64,000 nt of DNA from an uncultured Flavobacteriaceae bacterium (lineage in GTDB: Bacteria > Bacteroidota > Bacteroidia > Flavobacteriales > Flavobacteriaceae), in assembly GCA_905181615.1 (NCBI GenBank), contig CAJIYH010000006.1:1-64000 (forward strand), in the 5' to 3' direction. Below the pieces are notes generated by a model. The model worked only from the letters and a program-made list of their open reading frames with translations, searched no databases and was not told where the DNA came from. This document shows, in pieces, positions 1 through 9,832 of this stretch (its first letter is position 1; every line of letters starts with the position of its first letter). The position numbers and the translations under genes are program-made.

Positions 1-1
1 T

Positions 2-1255
2 CCTATTCCAGAAGGAGCTGTCGAAGGTACAGAAGCTGAAAAAGTAACCGTTGACAATATTGTCAATAATCCAAATCCTGCATGGACACAACTTCCTGCA
101 GATTTAAAAGAAGACGATTACAATTCATTTTATCGTGAATTGTACCCAATGCAGTTTGAAGAACCCTTGTTTAATATCCACTTAAATGTAGACTACCCGT
201 TTAACTTAACCGGGATTTTATACTTTCCAAAGCTGAGTAACGACCTCAGTATTCAGAAAGACCGAATTCAACTGTACCAAAACCAAGTATTTGTAACGGA
301 TAATGTAGAAGGAATTGTGCCGGAATTTTTAACCATGTTACGTGGAGTAATTGATTCTCCAGACATTCCTCTTAACGTTTCTAGAAGTTACCTTCAAGCA
401 GATGGTGCTGTCAAAAAAATAAGCAATTACATTACTCGAAAAGTTGCTGATAAACTAGCCAGTCTTTTCAAGAAAGATAGAGCTGCTTTTGAGCAAAAGT
501 GGAATGATATTAAAGTTGTTATAGAATATGGAATGCTTTCTGAAGATAAGTTCTTTGAAAAGTCTGACAAATTTGCTCTTTACCCAACAGTAGACGGAAA
601 TTACTTTACTTTCGATGAACTTAAAGAAGCTGTCAAAGATTTACAAACAGACAAAGACGATAAACTCGTTATTCTTTATGCTTCAAATCAAGACGAGCAA
701 CACTCCTATATTGAAGCTGCAAAAGAAAAAGGATATCAAGTATTGCTCTTAGATTCTCCTATTGTCCCTCACTTGATTCAAAAACTAGAAGGTGCCAACG
801 ATAAACTTTCTTTTGCCAGGGTAGATGGTGATGCAATTGAAAACCTCATCAAAAAAGATGAAGTAACAGTTTCTAAATTATCTGATCAAGAAAAAGAAAC
901 ACTAACTCCTTTGATCGAAGCGGTAGTTCCAAAAGAAAAATACACCATTCAATTAGAAGCGCTTAGCAGCTCTCAACTTCCTTTCGTATTAACTCAGCCT
1001 GAGTTTATGCGAAGAATGAAAGAGATGCAGCAAACTGGAGGTGCAGGTAGTATGTTTGGGAATTTCCCGGAAATGCACACCCTGGTAGTTAACACCAACC
1101 ACCCGCTTGTTAGTCAAATTTTAAACACAAAAACCGAAAAGAAGAGAGAACGGCTAATTCAACAGACATTAGATTTGGCTCGATTATCTCAAAACCTTCT
1201 AAAAGGGGAAGAACTCACCCAGTTCATTGTCCGAAGTGTTGACTTAATTAAATAA
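2..1255 (+). CDS. htpG: Molecular chaperone HtpG (Hsp90), C-terminal part; 5' end outside window
   Basis: Frame open from window edge; Hsp90 middle/C-terminal motifs (YPMQFEEPLFNIHLNVDYPFNLTGILYFPK, DSPDIPLNVSRSYLQ). Confidence 0.95.
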   Translation, partial: PIPEGAVEGTEAEKVTVDNIVNNPNPAWTQLPADLKEDDYNSFYRELYPMQFEEPLFNIHLNVDYPFNLTGILYFPKLSNDLSIQKDRIQLYQNQVFVTDNVEGIVPEFLTMLRGVIDSPDIPLNVSRSYLQADGAVKKISNYITRKVADKLASLFKKDRAAFEQKWNDIKVVIEYGMLSEDKFFEKSDKFALYPTVDGNYFTFDELKEAVKDLQTDKDDKLVILYASNQDEQHSYIEAAKEKGYQVLLLDSPIVPHLIQKLEGANDKLSFARVDGDAIENLIKKDEVTVSKLSDQEKETLTPLIEAVVPKEKYTIQLEALSSSQLPFVLTQPEFMRRMKEMQQTGGAGSMFGNFPEMHTLVVNTNHPLVSQILNTKTEKKRERLIQQTLDLARLSQNLLKGEELTQFIVRSVDLIK

Positions 1256-1265
1256 ACTTTATTCT

Positions 1266-1297
1266 AAAGGCTGTTTTTAAAAGACAGCCTTTTTTTT
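1266..1297 (+). terminator. Rho-independent terminator after htpG
   Basis: aaaGGCTGTttttaaaagACAGCCttttttt inverted repeat plus T-run. Confidence 0.85.
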
Positions 1298-1340
1298 AAA
1301 ACTCTTTTAACTTAGCAACATTCATTATACCCCAAAGCTG

Positions 1341-2024
1341 ATGATTAAGGAAGAATTTAAATTAGACAATCCCATATGGTACGCACTAAGCGAGACCCAT
1401 AAGGAATATGCAGTTGAATTTAATGGTTGTAAGTTTTATAAACCAGAATACAGTCCTTTTGGCGGAGTTGGAGCAGTATCTAATGAACCTTTGGCAATAG
1501 ATCAATATAGTAAGCTTACTACTAGTTTTTATATGGTTGGCGGACCACCAAAAATAAGTAAGAACACAAAAGTAATAATCCAGCTGAATGGACATCAGAT
1601 GATTAGTTACAAGCCACTTGAAGTAGAAATCAAAGAATCAATTGTAGAACTAAAATTTGAATTTCAGAAAAAAGAACTTTTCGATTTAGTCAACCTTGTG
1701 CAGCCTGGATTCATGCGAAAAAAAACAGCGGAGATGGGAACTTACTTTGGAATTTATGCCGACGGGAATTTAATTGCTGCCTCTGGAGAACGCATACAAA
1801 TGAATTCTTATTGCGAAGTAAGTGCAGTGGTTACGCATCCCAATTTTAGAAACAGAGGCTATGCAAAACAACTCTTGAAAAGGACTACTGACAAAATCTT
1901 TGCAGATAACAAAATACCAATACTCCACGTAGACCAGCGGAATCTAAACGCAATAAAGCTTTATGAGCAATTGGGTTTCATAACCAGACGTAAAATAGGG
2001 TTCTGTTTGCTAGAAACCATTTAA
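1341..2024 (+). CDS. GNAT family N-acetyltransferase
   Basis: C-terminal GNAT motif VSAVVTHPNFRNRGYAKQLLKRTTDKIF...LHVDQRNLNAIKLYEQLGF. Confidence 0.85.
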   Translation: MIKEEFKLDNPIWYALSETHKEYAVEFNGCKFYKPEYSPFGGVGAVSNEPLAIDQYSKLTTSFYMVGGPPKISKNTKVIIQLNGHQMISYKPLEVEIKESIVELKFEFQKKELFDLVNLVQPGFMRKKTAEMGTYFGIYADGNLIAASGERIQMNSYCEVSAVVTHPNFRNRGYAKQLLKRTTDKIFADNKIPILHVDQRNLNAIKLYEQLGFITRRKIGFCLLETI

Positions 2025-2041
2025 AACTACCTCACATGCTT

Positions 2042-3568
2042 TTACAACAAAGCATTCTTTTCTGTATAAGGGAAAATCTCGTCATATTTTTTAATGAGGT
2101 TCATTCCAATGCGGCGATTAATGTGCTTTCGTTCTAACTTTTCGGGAGACTTAACTCCTGCAGCAGCTATTAATTCCGTAAAACTTTTGAGGGTTTTTCT
2201 GTGAAAATTTGCAACTCGAACAGACTTATCATTCACATCCAATCCGCTCATCAGAGTTTTGTCCTGAGTAGCAACTCCAACCGGACAAGAATTCGTATTA
2301 CACTCTAAGGCTTGAATACAACCAATTGCCATCATCATAGCACGAGCACAGCTAACCATATCGGCTCCTAAAGCCAAGGCGCGAGCAATATGAAATCCTG
2401 TAAATATTTTACCCGATGCTATTAATTTTATTTCATCCTTAAGACCGAAACCAACCAGCGTATCGTGAACAAAAGCAAGTCCATCGCGGAGTGGCATTCC
2501 AAGAGAATTTGAAAATTCGACCGGCGCAGCTCCTGTTCCTCCTTCACCTCCATCGACCGTTATAAAGTCTGGAGTAATACCTGTTTTGAGCATGGTTTTA
2601 CAGATGTCTATAAATTCTTGTTTTTTACCAACACACAGTTTTATACCAATGGGTTTACCGTTAGCGCGTTCACGTAATAAAGAAATAAAGTCAATTAATT
2701 CGGCTGGGTTTGAAAAAGCAGAATGACTGGGCGGAGAATGTACATCGGTATGAGGTTCAACATCTCGAATAGCGGCAATTTCTGGGGTGTTTTTGGCGGC
2801 TGGTAAAATTCCTCCATGACCTGGCTTTGCTCCTTGAGAAATTTTTATTTCTATCATTTTTACAGAATCTAAGCTTGCTTTTTCAGCAAAAGTATCGGGA
2901 CAAAAATTACCCGCTTTGGTTCGACATCCGAAATAACCTGTTCCTATTTGCCAGATCAAATCGCCTTCTGGCTCCAAATGAAAAGGACTGATCGACCCCT
3001 CTCCCGTGTTTTGTGCAAAATCTCCCATTTTAGCGCCTTTATTTAAGGCCAATACAGCGTTTTTACTCAAAGAACCATAGCTCATTGCAGAAACGTTTAA
3101 TAGACTAGCTGAATAAGGCTGAGAACAGCCTTTCCCTCCTACGGATATTCTTGGTTTGTTATTTACTTGAGATTCATCAATTGCATACATAGAATGATCC
3201 ATCCATTCATAACCTGAACGATATACATCCATTTGGGTTCCAAAAGGAACTGTATCGGTAACATCCTTGGCACGTTGATATATTAAACTTCTAAACATTC
3301 GGTTAATTGGTCGTCCTTGGGTATCTGTTTCCACAAAATACTGCATAATCTCTGGACGTATCGATTCTAATAAATATCGAAAATGCCCCAAAACAGGAAA
3401 GTTTCTAAGAATGGTTTGTCTCCTTTGTGTTAAATCATAAAACCCAATAAAAATAATAGGGCCAGTAATTATTAAACTCCATAATCCAGGTTTCCAATAG
3501 AAATAACTAGCTGCAGTAAGGAATAGAGTTAAAATGGATAAATAAATAAAACCTGTACGTACTTTCAT
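2042..3568 (-). CDS. FMN-binding glutamate synthase family protein (GltB central-domain-like)
   Basis: SAMSYGSLSKNAVLALNKGAKMGDFAQNTGEGSIS, KISQGAKPGHGGILPAAKNTPEIA, TVDGGEGGTGAAP, NSCPVGVATQD motifs. Confidence 0.9.
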   Translation of the reverse strand: MKVRTGFIYLSILTLFLTAASYFYWKPGLWSLIITGPIIFIGFYDLTQRRQTILRNFPVLGHFRYLLESIRPEIMQYFVETDTQGRPINRMFRSLIYQRAKDVTDTVPFGTQMDVYRSGYEWMDHSMYAIDESQVNNKPRISVGGKGCSQPYSASLLNVSAMSYGSLSKNAVLALNKGAKMGDFAQNTGEGSISPFHLEPEGDLIWQIGTGYFGCRTKAGNFCPDTFAEKASLDSVKMIEIKISQGAKPGHGGILPAAKNTPEIAAIRDVEPHTDVHSPPSHSAFSNPAELIDFISLLRERANGKPIGIKLCVGKKQEFIDICKTMLKTGITPDFITVDGGEGGTGAAPVEFSNSLGMPLRDGLAFVHDTLVGFGLKDEIKLIASGKIFTGFHIARALALGADMVSCARAMMMAIGCIQALECNTNSCPVGVATQDKTLMSGLDVNDKSVRVANFHRKTLKSFTELIAAAGVKSPEKLERKHINRRIGMNLIKKYDEIFPYTEKNALL

Positions 3569-3703
3569 GGTGATTTAAGTTTTTTTAAATATAATAAATC
3601 CCTTCTTATGTATTCTAAATCAGTTCAAGTCATTTGATAGACTTTTTGGTACAGTATTTTTTTAACAGAAAGGAAATCATTAAAATAACTCGTATTTTTG
3701 AAA

Positions 3704-4315
3704 ATGATTGAACTTTTTTCAGACAACAATACCCCTTGGCTACCAAAACTACCAGATGCAGCGTTACGCTACTACCCTTGTTTCTGGTCAAAAAGGGAAG
3801 CTGATATGATTTTTATAAAACTACTTGATGAAATTCCTTGGAGGCAAGATCCCATTACTGTTTTCGGAAAAACCTACCCGCAACCAAGACTTACTTCTCT
3901 TCATAGTATAAATAAGGAACCCTATCGCTATTCTGGAATTCAAATGAATCCAGAGCCCATGAGTCATGAACTAATTTCTTTGCTAACTGAGATTAAAAGT
4001 GTTGAGAAGAATGAGTTTACTTCCGTGTTATTAAACCAATATCGTGACGGAAAAGACAGTAACGGATGGCATTCTGATGATGAAAAAGAACTAGGAATAA
4101 ATCCTGTAATCGCTTCTGTTAGCTTAGGGGAAGAACGATTTTTTCATCTCAAACATAAGCATGATAAATCCCAGCGGCTAAAAATTAAGCTCGAACATGG
4201 AAGTTTATTAATTATGGGAGGAGCCATGCAAACCCATTGGCAACATCAAATTGCCAAAACAAAGCGCCAAATACGCCCGCGAATTAATTTGACTTTTAGA
4301 AAAATAATATCATAG
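3704..4315 (+). CDS. AlkB-like 2OG-Fe(II) dioxygenase (alpha-ketoglutarate-dependent)
   Basis: LLNQYRDGKDSNGWHSDDEKELG...SLGEERFFHLKHK...GSLLIMGGAMQTHWQHQIAKTKRQIRPRINLTFR. Confidence 0.88.
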   Translation: MIELFSDNNTPWLPKLPDAALRYYPCFWSKREADMIFIKLLDEIPWRQDPITVFGKTYPQPRLTSLHSINKEPYRYSGIQMNPEPMSHELISLLTEIKSVEKNEFTSVLLNQYRDGKDSNGWHSDDEKELGINPVIASVSLGEERFFHLKHKHDKSQRLKIKLEHGSLLIMGGAMQTHWQHQIAKTKRQIRPRINLTFRKIIS

Positions 4316-4974
4316 AGGTTTGGTTTTCTCCGTCATAAACAGAAGAAACAAGTGTCCATGATTTTATGATTTTAGCATGATTTGTATCTGCAGTAGCAGA
4401 TTCACTTCCTTCCATTGGATCATCTTTAGCAGCAAAATAATCGCCCTCTAGCGCATTGCAGGCATCAAAATCAGCTTCATCAGGAATGTTCAATTTAACA
4501 CTAAAAGTTGCAGAAAGATTATCACCATTGACAACAACAACTATATTAGTTAAAGTAGCTATTGTAACTTCTAATGTTCCTAAATTGAAATTTAAATCAA
4601 CACTCGAAACATTACCCGAAGCATCCTCGTTCATGTCATAAGTTCCAAAAGCAACAACGCTATAACCGTCGACAATTAAAGCCATAACGTAAGCATAGTC
4701 TGTGAATTCTATAAAATCAAATGCACAGGCATTCGATTTAGCAGAAGAATATGATCTACCGGAATTGGCAATGTCCCATTTTCCATAAATGGTTTTCTTA
4801 GCTTGGGCAACTGTTTGCTCAGCAACTGAACCTGTTGCGGTTAGGTCCGTTAGGGCTAATTCTGGAGCAGCGTCATCGTCACTACCACACGAAATAACAA
4901 ATGCAAAAGCAATAAAGTATATTAAATTTTTTATAAAATTATATAGTTTTATATCAAATAAGGTTTTAATTGAG
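4296..4974 (-). CDS. Lipoprotein, lipocalin-like; extends well upstream of the listed ORF start, no ATG found
   Basis: Frame of the 4296..4685 ORF continues upstream as ...YNFIKNLIYFIAFAFVISCGSDDDAAPELALTDLTATGS...GKWDIANSGRSYSSAKSNACAFDFIEFTDYAYVM..., a lipobox signal peptide; only non-ATG starts (ATA/ATT) are available. Confidence 0.7.
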
Positions 4975-5049
4975 ATTTATTCAGGTTTTAAGAGTTTAAT
5001 TCAGAAATCAATACTTATTTTCGTAATCCAAAACATTAAAAAAATTGAA

Positions 5050-7260
5050 TTGAATAAAAGGTTTGTTTTTATATTAACGCCGTTTTTATTTTCCCAGCTA
5101 AACTATGGACAAGATTCCATGCAAGCTGAGGTGAAATTTTCAACACAAGAAATCGTGATTGATGGTTATGGAAATGAAGATGTATGGGAAAAAGCCGATA
5201 AGATTGATGACTTTTGGCAATGGTTTCCGTCGGACAAATTAAAGGCTGAACAACGAACAGTTGCAAAGTTCTTAGTTGATGATGTGAACCTATATGTTTT
5301 AATAAAATCCTATTCCAAAACCCCAGATTATATTGTCCCTTCACTTAGACGAGATTATTCCGGGGCAGGGAACGATAATGTAACTCTTATTTTAGACACT
5401 TTTATGGATGGTACAAACGGATTTATGTTTGGCACAAATCCACTAGGAGTAAAAAGAGAGTCTCTTATTTCTAACGGGGGTAATAGCTACGAAAGAGACT
5501 TTAATAAAAGTTGGGATGTTAAATGGGAAACAGAAGCTACTCAACAAGAGGGCTTTACAGTTTCTGAGATTAAAATTCCATTGAAATCAATACAATATCC
5601 AGAAGGTGCTACGCAGTGGAGGGTTAATATTTACCGTCATGATACCGACACCAAACAATGGTACACTTGGGCAAACATACCCCAAAACCAAACCATCGCT
5701 GGTTTAGCGTATGCTGGAATTCTAAATTTCGAAAAGCCTTTAACTAAATCCAGTAAAACAGTCGCACTCATTCCTTACATTGGGGGTTCTGTTCAGAAAG
5801 ACTTCGAAGCTGATACAAGTAAAAGCATATTCAACTACGGGGGTGATGCAAAACTATCTATTGGAAGCGGGATGAACTTAGATTTGACAATCAACCCTGA
5901 TTTCTCTCAAGTAGAAGTAGATGACCAAGTAATTAACTTGACCCGATTTGAAGTTACCCTCCCAGAAAAAAGACAATTCTTTATTCAAAATAGTGATTTG
6001 TTTGTGAACTTTGGAGATCGTAGAGAAGCACAACCTTTTTTCTCAAGAAGAATTGGTGTTGCAAAAGACACAACCGGAGCAACTTTTGAAAATAAAATTA
6101 TAGCAGGGGTTCGACTAAGTGGAAAAGTAAACAACAACCTTCGCCTTGGGTTTTTAAACATGCAGACCGATCAAGACCAAGCAAATCAAATTGCTTCAAA
6201 TAACAATACCGTGTTTACCTTACAACAAAAAGTATTGGATCGTTCAAATCTAAATTTCATATTTGTAAACAGGCAAACTACAGGAGATCCCGATTTTGAA
6301 CATGCACAAGATAGTTTTAATCGTGTGGTAGGAGTTGATTTTAATTTAGCCTCCAAGAGTAACAAATGGACCGGTAGGGCATTTCTTCATAACTCCTTTA
6401 GTCCAGATCAAAAAAACGATACCTACGCCTCTGGCTTAAGTATTGACTATAACGCAAGATCTCATTCTTTTTCATATGGGGGTATTCGAATAGGAGATAA
6501 TTATCAGTCTGACCTTGGGTTTATTAGAAGAACTGGAATCTTAAAAAACTACATGCGATATACCTATCGAATTTGGCTTGACTCAAAATCACTTCGATCC
6601 ATTAACCTATCTCAAACATTCTATTACATAGGGAGACCAAAAGATGATAATTTAACAACGGATCGCGGACTTTGGTCTAGTGCTGAATTTTCTTTTACAA
6701 ACCAATCGAGAATTCAATTGCGATACAGCAACCGATACACTTATCTGTTAAACTCTTTTGACCCAACCGGAAGTCTCGATGATAATCCATTGAAGGCAGA
6801 TACTGGTTATAGCTATGATGATGTTGACCTGTCATTTCGATCGGATCCAACCAGTGTATTTACGTATAATTTAAGAAGTACTTATGGAAGTTTTTATAAC
6901 GGAACTAAGCTCTCTTTTTCCACACAAATGAATTATCGTATTCAGCCCTATTTTACTGCTAGTATGCGCTTTAACTACGACAAAATAAAACTTCCAACTC
7001 ATGACCCTGTAAGCCTAATATTAGTAGGACCTAAGGTTGATATAACGTTTAATAAAAAATTATTCTGGGGTACTTTTTTCCAATACAGTTCTCAATCTGA
7101 TGTCTTTGGTATTAACTCAAGACTGCAATGGAGGTTTAGTCCTTTGTCCGATTTTTATCTAGTTTATAATGATAATTACTTTATCACAGATGCTTTTGCT
7201 ACTTTTGCACCTAAAGTGCGAAGTTTAACTTTCAAATTAACCTACTGGTTTAATAAATAA
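5050..7260 (+). CDS. DUF5916 / CBM9-like outer-membrane beta-barrel protein; start probably TTG near 5050, not 4789
   Basis: Signal peptide (L)NKRFVFILTPFLFSQLNYGQD; ferric-type DUF5916 features (RTVAKFLVDDVNLYVLIKSY, NPDFSQVEVDDQVINLTRFEVTLPEKRQFFIQNSDLF). Upstream part of the listed ORF is antisense to the lipoprotein. Confidence 0.8.
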   Translation: MNKRFVFILTPFLFSQLNYGQDSMQAEVKFSTQEIVIDGYGNEDVWEKADKIDDFWQWFPSDKLKAEQRTVAKFLVDDVNLYVLIKSYSKTPDYIVPSLRRDYSGAGNDNVTLILDTFMDGTNGFMFGTNPLGVKRESLISNGGNSYERDFNKSWDVKWETEATQQEGFTVSEIKIPLKSIQYPEGATQWRVNIYRHDTDTKQWYTWANIPQNQTIAGLAYAGILNFEKPLTKSSKTVALIPYIGGSVQKDFEADTSKSIFNYGGDAKLSIGSGMNLDLTINPDFSQVEVDDQVINLTRFEVTLPEKRQFFIQNSDLFVNFGDRREAQPFFSRRIGVAKDTTGATFENKIIAGVRLSGKVNNNLRLGFLNMQTDQDQANQIASNNNTVFTLQQKVLDRSNLNFIFVNRQTTGDPDFEHAQDSFNRVVGVDFNLASKSNKWTGRAFLHNSFSPDQKNDTYASGLSIDYNARSHSFSYGGIRIGDNYQSDLGFIRRTGILKNYMRYTYRIWLDSKSLRSINLSQTFYYIGRPKDDNLTTDRGLWSSAEFSFTNQSRIQLRYSNRYTYLLNSFDPTGSLDDNPLKADTGYSYDDVDLSFRSDPTSVFTYNLRSTYGSFYNGTKLSFSTQMNYRIQPYFTASMRFNYDKIKLPTHDPVSLILVGPKVDITFNKKLFWGTFFQYSSQSDVFGINSRLQWRFSPLSDFYLVYNDNYFITDAFATFAPKVRSLTFKLTYWFNK

Positions 7261-7271
7261 CATCCTGTTTT

Positions 7272-7982
7272 ATGAAAACTGTTTTTTCACTATTACTTTT
7301 AAGTTTACTGATTTCTTGTGGGACTCCAAGTAAAAAGGCAATGAATATTACTGGAACAATAGACGGCCTTAGGAAAGGTACTTTATATCTTCAGAAATTT
7401 TTAGATACTACACTGGTATCAATAGACTCTTTTACAGTTCAAAAAGACAAACCTTTCAGCCTTGGTGACGATATAGATTACCCTCAAATATATTATCTAT
7501 ACCTTGACAAAGAAGATGGAGACACCTTAAATGATCGCATTACGTTCTTTGGAGAAAAAGGAGACATCACAATCAATTCTTTATTAAAAACATTTGAAAG
7601 CAGTGCACAAATTTCAGGCTCTGAAAATCATGTTTTATGGGAAGATTATCAAGCAATGCTTAGACGTTTTAATGCTAAAAGTTTGGATCTTGTTAAAAAT
7701 TATCTTGAAGAAGATTCCTTGAGTTTAGATGTCAGAGAGGCTAAGTTTGATAAGGATTCTAAGAATTTATTGAAAAGACGTTATCTGTTTGCTCTAAACT
7801 ATGCTACCAACAATGCAGATAAAGAAATAGCGGCATATATTGGATTATACGAAATCAGTAATGTAAATCCAAAACTCTTGGATACATTGTACAGTAAAAT
7901 GTCTGAAAACGTAAAAAACTCAACCTATGGGGTTGAGTTTAATAAATTTCTTTCCTCCCTTAAGGAAGATAAAAAGGAATAA
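7272..7982 (+). CDS. DUF4369-type lipoprotein
   Basis: Lipobox LLISCGT; MNITGTIDGLRKGTLYLQKFLDTTLVSIDSF is typical of DUF4369 domains. Confidence 0.7.
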   Translation: MKTVFSLLLLSLLISCGTPSKKAMNITGTIDGLRKGTLYLQKFLDTTLVSIDSFTVQKDKPFSLGDDIDYPQIYYLYLDKEDGDTLNDRITFFGEKGDITINSLLKTFESSAQISGSENHVLWEDYQAMLRRFNAKSLDLVKNYLEEDSLSLDVREAKFDKDSKNLLKRRYLFALNYATNNADKEIAAYIGLYEISNVNPKLLDTLYSKMSENVKNSTYGVEFNKFLSSLKEDKKE

Positions 7983-7987
7983 CTTTT

Positions 7988-8260
7988 TTATTTAAGCTTA
8001 TCAATTTTTGCGGAAATAGAGGCTGAAGTTTTATTCAACTCATCTACAATTGAATTGAAGTGTTTCTTTGCTGATGTTCCTTCTTGAAAAGAATGAATTT
8101 TAATAATCAATTCATCAAATAAAATAATAGCTTCATCAATTAATTTTTCACTTTTCTTGAAATCACCTTTTGGGTTCATTAACTCCCACACATAGATTTC
8201 TTCTATTAGAGCACCAACGCTGTTATTGATATCTTTCTTAAGTTGTTTTTTACTAGCCAT
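7988..8260 (-). CDS. Conserved hypothetical protein (90 aa)
   Basis: Intact ORF, charged helical protein; ATG start. Confidence 0.6.
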   Translation of the reverse strand: MASKKQLKKDINNSVGALIEEIYVWELMNPKGDFKKSEKLIDEAIILFDELIIKIHSFQEGTSAKKHFNSIVDELNKTSASISAKIDKLK

Positions 8261-8360
8261 AATGCTTTTTTATTTTTGGTAAAGGTATTGAAATTAAATT
8301 TGTTTTAAGAGCCTCAAATTGAAATGAAATTATCAAAACTATTCGTTTGTTATTTTCGGC

Positions 8361-8807
8361 TTACTTTAACTGTTGTAGTGCTTTCTTTATGTGGGTATCG
8401 GGCATAAGACTGCTGTGAACGTAAGAAACTTTTCCTTTTTTATCGACTACAAAAGTGATTCGCTTGGTGTATAAACCAAATAAAAATTTAGGTAACTTAA
8501 ATAAACGCTGAACTTTCTTGTCTGAATCGGCTAACAAAATAAAAGGAAGGTGATGCCTTTTTGCAAATTTCTGGTGACTTTTAACTCCATCTGAACTGAT
8601 CCCTATAACTTCTGCTCCTAATTCCAAAAACTCTTCGTAGCGATCCCTAAAGCTACAAGCCTCGGCGGTACAGCCTGGAGTTTGATCTTTGGGATAAAAA
8701 TAAACTACGACTGGCTTTTTACCAATAACGGTCCCACTATCAAAAGGCTCCCCGTGTTGGTTTAACAATTCGAATTTTGGAATACTGTCCCCTACTTTTA
8801 GACTCAT
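8361..8807 (-). CDS. bcp: Peroxiredoxin (Bcp/PrxQ type)
   Basis: VVYFYPKDQTPGCTAEACSFRDRYEEF catalytic motif. Confidence 0.92.
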   Translation of the reverse strand: MSLKVGDSIPKFELLNQHGEPFDSGTVIGKKPVVVYFYPKDQTPGCTAEACSFRDRYEEFLELGAEVIGISSDGVKSHQKFAKRHHLPFILLADSDKKVQRLFKLPKFLFGLYTKRITFVVDKKGKVSYVHSSLMPDTHIKKALQQLK

Positions 8808-9217
8808 AATTTTTCGGAATAAGTGACAAAGTTTCGAGGGGTTTCGTAAAGAACAACCTCCATACTTTGATCAACACTAAGGATTTTTTTTAATTTGTTG
8901 TAAATCACTACAACTATATTTTCTGCTGTTGGAATGGTATCAAAAAATTCTGGAACTTCTAAATTCAAATTTTTATGATCAAAAGCATCTTCTACTTCAG
9001 ATTTAATGTAATCTTTCAGAATCTTCATATCCATTACATAACCCGTATCCGGATCAATGGGTCCAGTTACACTAACAATTAGTTCGTAGTTATGTCCATG
9101 AAAATTAGGGTTAGAACATTTCCCAAAGACAGAGTCGTTTTTTTTATCGGTCCAGTCCTTACGATACAAACGGTGTGCCGCATTGAAATGTGCTTTTCTA
9201 CTTACAGTTACCCTCAT
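8804..9217 (-). CDS. queD: 6-pyruvoyl tetrahydropterin synthase / 6-carboxytetrahydropterin synthase QueD-like
   Basis: FNAAHRL...KCSNPNFHGHNYELIVSVTGPIDPDTGYVMD; FDHKNLN. Confidence 0.88.
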   Translation of the reverse strand: MRVTVSRKAHFNAAHRLYRKDWTDKKNDSVFGKCSNPNFHGHNYELIVSVTGPIDPDTGYVMDMKILKDYIKSEVEDAFDHKNLNLEVPEFFDTIPTAENIVVVIYNKLKKILSVDQSMEVVLYETPRNFVTYSEKL

Positions 9218-9738
9218 GAATTTAATTTTAAATGATTATAAAAACGATCGAATATTATTGCAAACCAAACAGTATACGATGCTGAGTTTTCTTTTAAATC
9301 AATGTTTATTTGCTCAATATCCATCCATTTCCACAAAGCTACTTCATCTGGATTTATGGTTGGTACTCCTTCATATCGACCCAGCATTACATGATCTAAT
9401 TCATGCTCTGTTAATCCATTATCAAAGGGAGCTTTATAGATGAAATTAAATAGATATTCTAAAGGTGTTTCGAAACCCATTTCTTCTTCAAGCCTTCTAA
9501 GGCCTGCTTCAATATTACCCTCCCCCTCGCGTTGATGACTGCAACAAGTGTTGGTCCATAGACCTGGAGAATGATATTTCTGAAGAGCACGTTGCTGAAG
9601 CATCAATTCATTTTTGCTGTTTACAACAAAAACAGAAAAGGCTCTATGAAGAACTGCCTTTTCGTGAGCTTCCATTTTTGGCATCAAACCAATTGGTTCG
9701 TCATTCGAGTTAACCAGTATAACTTTCTCTTCTTCCAT
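9214..9738 (-). CDS. idi: Isopentenyl-diphosphate delta-isomerase type I
   Basis: HRAFSVFVVNSKNELMLQQRALQKYHSPGLWTNTCCSHQREGE Nudix/IDI motif. Confidence 0.92.
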   Translation of the reverse strand: MEEEKVILVNSNDEPIGLMPKMEAHEKAVLHRAFSVFVVNSKNELMLQQRALQKYHSPGLWTNTCCSHQREGEGNIEAGLRRLEEEMGFETPLEYLFNFIYKAPFDNGLTEHELDHVMLGRYEGVPTINPDEVALWKWMDIEQINIDLKENSASYTVWFAIIFDRFYNHLKLNS

Positions 9739-9832
9739 CGGGTTAAAATTACAAAATTATTTTATCAAAAACCTACTTTGAAATGAAACACACTTCCTAT
9801 ATATATTTGTATTTTTGATCAAAATTTAATTC

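Noticed and set aside
4789-5049. N-terminal 87 aa of the listed 4789-7260 ORF
   Set aside because: Antisense to the lipoprotein coding region and upstream of a clear signal peptide.
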